Assembly: GCA_049695975.1 (NCBI GenBank)
Contig: JBAVTE010000002.1
Coordinates: 1-9,080 of the forward strand
DNA length: 9,080 bases
Direction of reading: 5' to 3'
Source: CAILDB01 sp049695975
Lineage (GTDB): Bacteria; Patescibacteriota; Minisyncoccia; Phycocordibacterales; GWA1-40-21
Positions 1-5,723 of the stretch are shown one piece after another. Position numbers and translations under genes: made by a program. Every line of letters starts with the position of its first letter. The first letter of the stretch is position 1. A model generated the notes under the pieces. That model made no database searches and had not been told where the DNA came from. It saw nothing but the letters and a program-made list of their open reading frames with translations.

Positions 1-123
1 TCTGACCTACAGAAAAAACTAAGAATCTGGAATGATTATTACAACAATCTTGAACACTGCGGTTTAAATGGAAAAACTCCAAATGAAATGCTAGGATTGG
101 AGGTGACAAATGTGTGTGCCTAA
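1..123 (+). CDS. Transposase C-terminal fragment (IS481/IS3-type integrase core), 5' end outside window
   Basis: An open frame runs from the first base to a TAA at 121-123 and gives 40 residues. It contains 'IWNDYYNNLEHCGLNGKTP' followed by 'NEML', which matches the end of the rve/DDE integrase core in IS481- and IS3-like transposases (consensus W-x-x-YYN-x-x-RPH-x-x-L-x-G-x-TP-x-x-x-L). The usual Arg-Pro before His is replaced here by Glu before His. The protein would carry out strand transfer of its insertion sequence. The catalytic DDE residues lie upstream of the window, so it cannot be judged intact. It ends 18 bp before the convergent sortase stop codon. I could not identify the terminal inverted repeat of the element. 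Confidence 0.72.
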   Translation, partial: SDLQKKLRIWNDYYNNLEHCGLNGKTPNEMLGLEVTNVCA

Positions 124-141
124 AACATTTTCTTGCGACTA

Positions 142-786
142 CTAAAAAACCTTTTCCTTAGCCACGAAAGTAGCCTCTACAATATATCTATCTTCCTTTA
201 CACCAAAAACATTACAAGTAGAGAGAGTTAACTTATTTTCCTTACTTCCCAAGTCAACTTGTACTTCACTCGCGAGTTTCATATCGACAGACGATACTTT
301 ATAAACATATTTTGAAGTTGATGAATATACAATTATTTGATCGCCTACTTTTAATTTTCCTAGACCATTAAAGGTCTTGTATGCCTGATTGTTTACAACT
401 TTGAAACCAGTGCTATGTCCAAAAATAAATAAATTACCATCGCCCAAAAGTCCTGAGCCATGATATCTCACAGCACCATGGAGCAAATATTCGTCTACTA
501 TTTTTGCATCGTTCGTATCTGGATTATAAATACTTGCATCTACACCAATTGTAGATATTATTATTTTCGTCGGCAACTCGCCCACTACTTTTGCCTTTTT
601 TTTAGTATCAGTGATAAATGATGCCTTGTCTGGATATTGAACACTATTTATTTTCAACTCATCTGGCACAAAACCAAAAAGATACAGTACTCCAAATGTA
701 ACAAAACAAATAATTATAAAATCTAAAAAAAAATTCTTGCCAAAAAGACTTTTCTTTATTTCTGTTGTCTTTCCTTGATCTTTCAT
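142..786 (-). CDS. Sortase (membrane-anchored cysteine transpeptidase)
   Basis: This is a 214-residue sortase, an enzyme that cleaves a sorting motif on exported proteins and joins them to an amine acceptor at the cell surface. The N-terminus has a basic stretch and one membrane segment at about residues 19-40, with the catalytic domain outside (residues about 72-208). The catalytic triad is visible: His124 in 'FGHST', Cys191 in 'TLSTC' and Arg200 in 'EDRYIV'. Length and motif spacing fit small class D/E/F-like sortases; I cannot fix the class. The ATG is supported by a promoter whose -10 ends 6 nt upstream, which implies a leaderless mRNA, and there is no Shine-Dalgarno. It diverges from the surface protein gene at 937, but that protein has no LPXTG-like C-terminus, so the substrate is probably encoded elsewhere. 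Confidence 0.93.
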   Translation of the reverse strand: MKDQGKTTEIKKSLFGKNFFLDFIIICFVTFGVLYLFGFVPDELKINSVQYPDKASFITDTKKKAKVVGELPTKIIISTIGVDASIYNPDTNDAKIVDEYLLHGAVRYHGSGLLGDGNLFIFGHSTGFKVVNNQAYKTFNGLGKLKVGDQIIVYSSTSKYVYKVSSVDMKLASEVQVDLGSKENKLTLSTCNVFGVKEDRYIVEATFVAKEKVF

Positions 787-792
787 ATTTTT

Positions 793-820
793 ATCATATC
801 AGCTTGACAAATAAAGTCAA
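793..820 (-). promoter_or_regulatory. Sigma70-type promoter of the sortase gene (leaderless)
   Basis: Read on the minus strand, the -35 is TTGACT (815-820), the spacer is 16 bp and the -10 is TATGAT (793-798). Six bases separate the -10 from the sortase ATG, so the expected +1 is the A of the start codon. That would be a leaderless transcript. Both boxes are close to consensus; the start site is inferred from spacing. Confidence 0.65.
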
Positions 821-821
821 G
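803..821. promoter_or_regulatory. Inverted repeat shared by the divergent promoters (possible operator)
   Basis: CTTGAC (803-808) and GTCAAG (816-821) form a perfect 6-bp inverted repeat around a 7-bp spacer. The arms contain the -35 boxes of both divergent promoters. The symmetry may simply arise from two near-consensus -35 boxes facing each other; a regulator site is possible but no regulator gene is seen here. Confidence 0.4.
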
Positions 822-832
822 TATAGTATGCT
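804..832 (+). promoter_or_regulatory. Sigma70-type promoter of the surface protein gene
   Basis: On the plus strand TTGACA (804-809), a 17-bp spacer and TATGCT (827-832) form a good promoter. The predicted start near 839 leaves a leader of about 98 nt before the ATG at 937. The -35 lies within the spacer of the opposing sortase promoter, so the two RNA polymerase footprints overlap. Confidence 0.6.
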
Positions 833-873
833 TGCTTTAGAAGATACATTAATAGCATTCTCCCTATATTTTT

Positions 874-907
874 GAGGAACGAAGTTTCGGCTTCTTTGTA
901 AGTCCTT
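874..907 (+). other. Possible stem-loop in the 5' leader of the surface protein mRNA
   Basis: In the predicted leader, GAGGA (874-878) can pair with TCCTT (903-907) with one G-U pair, and GAAG (881-884) with CTTC (891-894) around a TTTCGG loop, with a bulge between. The purine-rich GAGGA is more than 55 nt from the ATG, too far to act as that gene's ribosome site. The stems are short and the fold may be chance. Confidence 0.25.
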
Positions 908-936
908 AAAATTTTGGGAAAGTAAATTATAAATAT

Positions 937-2610
937 ATGTTAAATAAAATTTGGTTAAAAATAAAAGAAATGTTTAATACTGCCAGCGCAACTATAGTTG
1001 TAGTCATAGTTGTTGTACTTTTGGTATGGGCAGCAGTCACTGTACTACCTAAAGCTATTGCTGGAATGTATTCCTATCTTACTGCTTCCCTTTCGTCAAC
1101 ATTCATCGCTTCAGAAAATATTGCAATTTCTGCAGATAAAACAAATATTAAAAGCGGTGAAACCTTAAACATTTTAGTAAATAACAAAAATGATACAAAC
1201 TCATTGAATACATTGTACTACCCATGTTCTGACGGTGTTTCCGTTTTGTTAAATGATGCAAACGGAGCATCTACAAACGCTCCAATAAATTGTGGCGAAG
1301 ATTTTTATCTATTAAATAAAAATGGAGTATTTGCATTAACTATAAATTCTGAAAAAGTAGGATATGTAAGTATCCCTTTAACAGTAAAATCTCAGAATGA
1401 GAAAAAAGAACTGGAAAATATTGGTTCCATCACTATTGGAATAACAAACGAAAAAGTTGAACAAGAATCAAATACAAAAATAGAAAAACCTATAATAATC
1501 ACAAATCCCTCTCCTGTTTCTCCTATAGTTTCTTATTATGGTAATTCAGATTTGTCAGTAAAAATATTGAGTGTAGATACATCAAATATATACAACTTGA
1601 GCGTAGCTGACCAAGTTTTGATTAAATTTGAGGTAAAAAATATCGGTACAAATAAAACAGGTTCTTGGATGTTTGGTGCGAATCTCCCAAGTAGCACTAT
1701 GTCAAATTATTCTTCTGATTTACAAAGAAATTTAAATCCAGGAGACAAAATACAATATGTTCTAGGCTTTGGAAATGTAGATACCACCAATTCATCTATA
1801 ATAAATATTACCGTCGACCCATCTAACCAAATAACAGAATCAAACGAATCAAACAATTCTACAAATTATACATTGGTTTATGACAACAGTAACAATCAGA
1901 TCATACATGTAAACTCCAGCAATAATAACTATTATTATAGTAATAATGATTCTTATCAAACAAACTATGGTAATCTTTCAGGATCATGCCGTGGAAATTC
2001 TACCGTAATTCCAAACGGAAGCACAATCAACTGGACTGCAAGTGCTAGTGGAGGAAATGGTAACTACACATACCTATGGTCAAGTAGTGACAGATTGCTT
2101 TATGGTTATTCTCAGAATATAACTTACACATATCCTGTCGCTGGTCTAAAATATGCAACCGTTACAATAACTTCAGGTGGACAGACAATTAACGTCGCAT
2201 GCACAGCAAACACTTATACAAATGGTAATAATTATAATGCATCATCAGACTTAAATTTGTCTCTTGTATCAGTCGGGACCATAGATGGTTATGGACGATT
2301 CATGCAAACAGGACAAATATTGAAAGGACAGACAGCAGCCGCAAAAATACTAGTAATGAATAACGGGAGTGCAGAAACTGGCCCTTGGGGTTTGGTTGCA
2401 AGCTTTGCACCTTCTTATCCGACAAACTCTTTTCAGCTTACCAATCAACCATCACTTAATCCCGGAGAACGAAGAGAGGTGATCGTTACATTCTTGAATG
2501 TTCAGCAAATCGGTGACAACGGTTTCAGTGTATTGGTGGACCCAAACAATCAGACAAGCGACTCAAACAAAAATAATAATTCCTTGTCAGCATCACTCAG
2601 AGTTTACTAA
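937..2610 (+). CDS. Membrane-anchored surface protein with CARDB / PKD-like / CARDB repeats
   Basis: The 557 residues begin with a basic segment and a strong membrane helix at about 18-38. This is either an uncleaved N-in anchor or a signal peptide; 'AIA' at 40-42 is a possible cleavage site. The rest is extracellular and rich in Asn, Ser and Thr. A first beta-rich region (about 60-172) holds Cys97 and Cys119. A CARDB-like domain spans about 204-315. An Asn/Ser/Tyr linker follows (316-345), then a PKD/Ig-like domain (346-424) with Cys351 and Cys422, and a second CARDB-like domain (437-557). The two CARDB copies align: 'SDL..', 'GSW'/'GPW', 'LNPG', 'VDPSNQ'/'VDPNNQ'. The paired cysteines suggest two disulphides. 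There is no LPXTG motif or C-terminal membrane helix. No clear ribosome site precedes the ATG. Role inferred: adhesion or envelope structure. Confidence 0.85.
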   Translation: MLNKIWLKIKEMFNTASATIVVVIVVVLLVWAAVTVLPKAIAGMYSYLTASLSSTFIASENIAISADKTNIKSGETLNILVNNKNDTNSLNTLYYPCSDGVSVLLNDANGASTNAPINCGEDFYLLNKNGVFALTINSEKVGYVSIPLTVKSQNEKKELENIGSITIGITNEKVEQESNTKIEKPIIITNPSPVSPIVSYYGNSDLSVKILSVDTSNIYNLSVADQVLIKFEVKNIGTNKTGSWMFGANLPSSTMSNYSSDLQRNLNPGDKIQYVLGFGNVDTTNSSIINITVDPSNQITESNESNNSTNYTLVYDNSNNQIIHVNSSNNNYYYSNNDSYQTNYGNLSGSCRGNSTVIPNGSTINWTASASGGNGNYTYLWSSSDRLLYGYSQNITYTYPVAGLKYATVTITSGGQTINVACTANTYTNGNNYNASSDLNLSLVSVGTIDGYGRFMQTGQILKGQTAAAKILVMNNGSAETGPWGLVASFAPSYPTNSFQLTNQPSLNPGERREVIVTFLNVQQIGDNGFSVLVDPNNQTSDSNKNNNSLSASLRVY

Positions 2611-2625
2611 TTTACAAACTAATAA

Positions 2626-2724
2626 AAGAGGTGTTTACCCCGGGACAGAGCCCCGGCCAAACAAGGACTCGTCCGAAGCGGACTCGCCTTGCGCCACGGC
2701 AGATCCGTGGGGTATTCACCTCTT
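2626..2724. other. GC-rich 99-bp cloverleaf palindrome (structured RNA or MITE-like repeat)
   Basis: An outer stem AAGAGGTG (2626-2633) pairs with CACCTCTT (2717-2724). After a TT/TT internal loop it continues as TACC (2636-2639) with GGTA (2711-2714). Inside are three arms: CCGGG/CCCGG (2640-2644, 2652-2656), AAGG/CCTT (2663-2666, 2687-2690) enclosing GTCCG/CGGAC (2671-2675, 2679-2683), and CCACGG/CCGTGG (2694-2699, 2705-2710). Together they form a four-way junction. The block is far richer in GC than its surroundings. It lacks tRNA hallmarks such as a GTTCNA T-loop. It could be a non-coding RNA, a mobile palindromic repeat or a large transcript-end hairpin. I saw no target-site duplication. 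The bases from 2725 to 2789 show nothing I can name. Confidence 0.6.
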
Positions 2725-2789
2725 GTGTTTTGACTTCGCTCGGACAAAATGTAAAATCAGAATTTTCCACTTTGCTCCTGGCTCGTCGA

Positions 2790-2828
2790 AATAAAAAGCG
2801 CCCGCATCAGATGCGGGCGCTTTTTATT
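2790..2828. terminator. Bidirectional intrinsic terminator between surface gene and gyrB
   Basis: Perfect 18-bp arms (2790-2807 and 2811-2828) enclose a CAG loop. The core is GCGCCCGCAT paired with ATGCGGGCGC, flanked by A5 on one side and T5 on the other. Each strand therefore ends its GC stem in a U-tract. It can stop both the plus-strand surface gene transcript and the minus-strand gyrB transcript, whose stop codon is 43 bp away. Confidence 0.92.
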
Positions 2829-2847
2829 AAAAGTAAAACACTTTTAA
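2827..2847. other. AT-rich hairpin next to the gyrB terminator
   Basis: TTAAAAGT (2827-2834) and ACTTTTAA (2840-2847) pair perfectly over a 5-nt loop. It sits between the gyrB stop and the main terminator and touches the terminator's arm. It may be an accessory 3' structure; being AT-only in most positions, it is a weak stem. Confidence 0.4.
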
Positions 2848-2870
2848 GTATTTCAGCAAAAGCGAGCGAG

Positions 2871-4979
2871 CTAGATATCCAAGTTAGCAAGCTTGGCATT
2901 GGACTGAATAAATGACTTTCTTGCAGGTACATCTGTTCCCATAAGCATATCAAATATCTGGTCGGCTTTTTGAGCATCTTCTATCATCACCCTCTTCATA
3001 AGGCGCTTTTCTGGATCCATGGTGGTCTCCCAAAGCTCTTCTGCGTTCATTTCTCCAAGACCTTTATATCTCTGAACGGAATACTTGTCAGCTTTCTTAA
3101 AATCAATTTTCCCTGTAGCTTTTTTATCTTTTGCAGGACTTTCTGTATTTTCAAAATTTTCCTCTTCCGCTTCTTCCTCACCAATATCACTTTCACTAAC
3201 TTTCATTTTAGAAAAATATTTGATCTTTTCTTCTTCAGAGTAAAAATAATTTACTTCTTTACCTTTTTTAATTTTATAAAGTGGTGGCTGTGCAATATAG
3301 ATAAAACCACCTTCTATGAGATCCTTGAAATATCTATAAAATAAAGTCAAAAGAAGGGTACGAATGTGGGCACCGTCCACATCGGCATCAGTGGCAATAA
3401 TAACTTTGTGATATCGAAGTTTGGAAATATCAAATGTATCGCCGATAGCAGTGCCAAGGGCAATCACAAGATTTTTGATCTGCTCAGATCCAAGCATTCT
3501 GTCGAGACGAGCTCTTTCAATGTTAAGAATTTTTCCTCGAAGAGGTAATATTGCCTGCGTTCTTCTGTCTCTGCCAGTCTTTGCAGTACCTCCAGCAGAA
3601 TCTCCCTCCACAATGAAGACTTCGGATTCAGAAGCATTATGTGACTGACAATCTGCAAGTTTCCCCGGCAAAGTCATACCCTCTAGGGCTCCTTTTCTCA
3701 AAATAGAATCCTTGGCCGCCTTTGCCGCTTTTCTGGCTCTTAGCGCCAAAATAACCTTCATTATGATAGATCTAGCATCATCTGGATTTTCCTCTAAAAA
3801 CATCGAAAATGCCGTGCCAAAGACATCTTCCACAGCACCTCTCGCCTCTACGCTACCAAGCTTGGCTTTGGTCTGACCTTCAAACTGTATTTCGCGAAGC
3901 TTTACAGAAACAACGACAGTGAGACCCTCGAGAACATCATCGCCTGTAAAACTATCTTCACTTTCCTTGGATAAATTATTATTTTTAGCATAAGTATTGA
4001 GAGTCCTCGTAAGTGCTGATTTGAACCCTGTGAGATGAGTACCACCTTCTGGGGTGTAAATGTTATTTGCAAAAGCTACCACCCTCGCCGAAATATCATC
4101 AACATATTGGAGAGCCACCTCTACAGATTCCACACCTTCTACTTTTTTTTCTATGTAAAAAATGTTCTTATGAATTGGTTTTTGAAATTGGTTGTAAAAT
4201 CGAACAAGTGAATAAAGGCCACCTTCAAAATAAAAAGTTTCTGAGGGTGCTTCGAAACCGAGTTCTCTAAAATAGAATGATTCTCTTTCATCAAACTTTT
4301 CTGTAATACCTCTTGCATCTATCATAGAAATACGAAGACCCTTTACAAGATATGCCTGCTGTCGCATATGGGAAACAACTTTGTCAAAATCAAAAATAAC
4401 ACCCTCTTTGAAAATTTCTGCATCTGGTTCAAAAGTAACGATGGTTCCGTGTAGTTTTGTATTTCCGATTTTTTTCACAGCAGCCTTTCTTTTTCCTTTT
4501 GAATATTCTTGATAATAGATTCCGCCATCTTTATGTACAGTGACCTTCATATAAACAGATAGAGCATTTACTACGGAAGCTCCAACACCATGAAGTCCAC
4601 CCGAAACTTTGTATCCACCTTCTCCACCAAATTTTCCCCCGGCATGAAGTACTGTCATAATAGTCTCAAGCGCAGAAACTTTTGTTTGCTTGTGTATATC
4701 TACAGGAACTCCTCGCCCATTATCAGTAATCCTGACTCTATTTCCTGGCAAAAGAACAACTTCAATATTATTTGCAAAACCACCCATCGCTTCATCACGA
4801 GAGTTGTCAAAAATTTCGGTAATAAGGTGATGTAAACCGTCGGGGCCAGTAGTACCAATATACATTCCCGGCCTTCTTCGTACCGGTTCAAGGCCTTCAA
4901 GCACCTGTATTTGATCGGCTCCGTAATGGCTTTCATCCACTTTTTTCTTCACATCTCTTTCTTCTTTGTTTTTAGGCAT
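2871..4979 (-). CDS. gyrB: DNA gyrase subunit B
   Basis: The 702 residues form the ATPase subunit of type IIA topoisomerase, which with GyrA introduces negative supercoils. The GHKL ATPase domain shows Glu55 and Asn59 in 'EIFDNSRDEA', Asp86 in 'ITDNGRG' and the lid 'GLHGVGASVVNALS' (128-141). The transducer domain follows. The TOPRIM domain has Glu458 in 'VEGDSAGG' and Asp531/Asp533/Asp535 in 'DADVDG'. The C-terminal GyrB motif 'QRYKGLGEMN' (636-645) and 'LWETTMDPE' are intact. The large proteobacterial TOPRIM insert is absent, but an acidic low-complexity stretch at about 596-630 makes the protein longer than the usual short form. 'LWETTMDPE' and 'ARKSFIQSNA' favour GyrB over ParE. It has its own promoter and no Shine-Dalgarno; gyrA is not in the window. 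Confidence 0.97.
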   Translation of the reverse strand: MPKNKEERDVKKKVDESHYGADQIQVLEGLEPVRRRPGMYIGTTGPDGLHHLITEIFDNSRDEAMGGFANNIEVVLLPGNRVRITDNGRGVPVDIHKQTKVSALETIMTVLHAGGKFGGEGGYKVSGGLHGVGASVVNALSVYMKVTVHKDGGIYYQEYSKGKRKAAVKKIGNTKLHGTIVTFEPDAEIFKEGVIFDFDKVVSHMRQQAYLVKGLRISMIDARGITEKFDERESFYFRELGFEAPSETFYFEGGLYSLVRFYNQFQKPIHKNIFYIEKKVEGVESVEVALQYVDDISARVVAFANNIYTPEGGTHLTGFKSALTRTLNTYAKNNNLSKESEDSFTGDDVLEGLTVVVSVKLREIQFEGQTKAKLGSVEARGAVEDVFGTAFSMFLEENPDDARSIIMKVILALRARKAAKAAKDSILRKGALEGMTLPGKLADCQSHNASESEVFIVEGDSAGGTAKTGRDRRTQAILPLRGKILNIERARLDRMLGSEQIKNLVIALGTAIGDTFDISKLRYHKVIIATDADVDGAHIRTLLLTLFYRYFKDLIEGGFIYIAQPPLYKIKKGKEVNYFYSEEEKIKYFSKMKVSESDIGEEEAEEENFENTESPAKDKKATGKIDFKKADKYSVQRYKGLGEMNAEELWETTMDPEKRLMKRVMIEDAQKADQIFDMLMGTDVPARKSFIQSNAKLANLDI

Positions 4980-5011
4980 AATGATTACGATTTAATGTTT
5001 TTTATACTGCA

Positions 5012-5040
5012 ATTATAGCATATTTACAGAAAGAAAACAA
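5012..5040 (-). promoter_or_regulatory. gyrB promoter with extended -10
   Basis: On the minus strand TTGTTT (5035-5040) lies 17 bp from a perfect TATAAT (5012-5017), preceded by TGC as an extended -10. The expected start near 5005 gives a leader of about 26 nt before the gyrB ATG at 4979. That leader has no Shine-Dalgarno-like sequence. Confidence 0.7.
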
Positions 5041-5074
5041 AAGAAAAAACCCCCAGTTCAATAATCAATTGCAA

Positions 5075-5096
5075 CACTTGTATTAGAATACAGGTG
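5075..5096. promoter_or_regulatory. 22-bp palindrome between peptidase gene end and gyrB promoter
   Basis: CACTTGTATT (5075-5084) and AATACAGGTG (5087-5096) are inverted repeats around AG, with nine of ten positions Watson-Crick and one T-G pair. The 2-nt spacer suits a DNA operator better than an RNA hairpin. It lies about 35 bp upstream of the gyrB -35 and about 48 bp after the peptidase stop. On the minus strand a G5T6 run follows some 25 bp later, so a weak terminator for the phe operon cannot be excluded. Confidence 0.35.
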
Positions 5097-5143
5097 CCAT
5101 GATAAAAATTAAAAAACAAAAGAAAGACAAAGTACTTTAGCAA

Positions 5144-5722
5144 TTATTCTGTTAAAATTGCTAGTTTTTTCCAACTTTTTACAAAATCTTCAATATTTAC
5201 AAATATATCTTTTCCGTCCATTTCAGTTTTTTTCTCAGGATCATTTATGTAAAAACCAGACAAAATTCCGTTTTTTTCTTCAAAACCAGAAACAACTACC
5301 ATATGACCAGACAATCTTGGATTTGTTATGTCTTTGGCAAGAGAAATTATCACAGGAAATTTCTCTTTAATATTCTTAACAATTTTATTTATCCCAAATT
5401 TTATAGGAGATTCATTTTCTGTAAGGCCGTTGTCAAAACTTTTAAATTCTTGTTTATATGCAAAAACTTGCCTATTACATAAGAGCATTACAAGTAAATC
5501 ATGTCCCCAACCAAATTCTTTTGTGTATCCACTTTGTGGTCTTCCCTTTTTTGAAAGATCATTAGAAATAATTAAACCTTCTTTTATTATATCCATTGCA
5601 TCCACTTTTTTATCCAAAAAACCGATTACCATTTTCAAACACAAAATAGCACAGGCTCTGGACTGCCACTCTTCTGTAACCTCTTCAGAATATTGAGAAT
5701 AAAAAGGTATATTTAATTTCAT
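5144..5722 (-). CDS. C39-like cysteine peptidase, third gene of the phe operon
   Basis: The 192 residues resemble the peptidase C39 (papain-fold) family. The start 'LNIPFYSQ' is the usual opening strand with Gln10. 'ACAILCLKMVIGF' matches the catalytic Cys helix, placing the nucleophile at Cys24; a second Cys28 sits where Ser is common. 'SGHMVVVSGF' supplies His140 and 'INDP' supplies Asp161. There is no signal peptide or membrane segment, so it should act in the cytoplasm unless exported in another way. It starts 1 nt after the pheT stop, and its AGGTGA ribosome site lies inside the pheT 3' end, which implies translational coupling. Relatives include bacteriocin leader peptidases and uncharacterised C39_2 proteins. 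No ABC transporter or leader-peptide substrate is seen nearby. The substrate is unknown. Confidence 0.72.
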   Translation of the reverse strand: MKLNIPFYSQYSEEVTEEWQSRACAILCLKMVIGFLDKKVDAMDIIKEGLIISNDLSKKGRPQSGYTKEFGWGHDLLVMLLCNRQVFAYKQEFKSFDNGLTENESPIKFGINKIVKNIKEKFPVIISLAKDITNPRLSGHMVVVSGFEEKNGILSGFYINDPEKKTEMDGKDIFVNIEDFVKSWKKLAILTE

Positions 5723-5723
5723 G

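Noticed and set aside
2626..2724. tRNA or tmRNA reading of the cloverleaf
   Set aside because: The closing stem is 8 plus 4 bp with an internal loop, arm and loop sizes do not match a tRNA, and there is no GTTCNA motif or CCA-compatible end.
2498..2915. Two overlapping plus-strand open frames of 94-98 codons after the surface protein gene
   Set aside because: They overlap the 3' end of a real gene in another frame, then run through the cloverleaf palindrome and terminator into gyrB. Their composition follows the GC-rich structure and no protein family is recognisable.
5099..5140. A 13-codon plus-strand ORF (MIKIKKQKKDKVL) just after the 22-bp palindrome
   Set aside because: No ribosome site or clear promoter, Lys-rich only because the DNA is A-rich, and too short to support without conservation.
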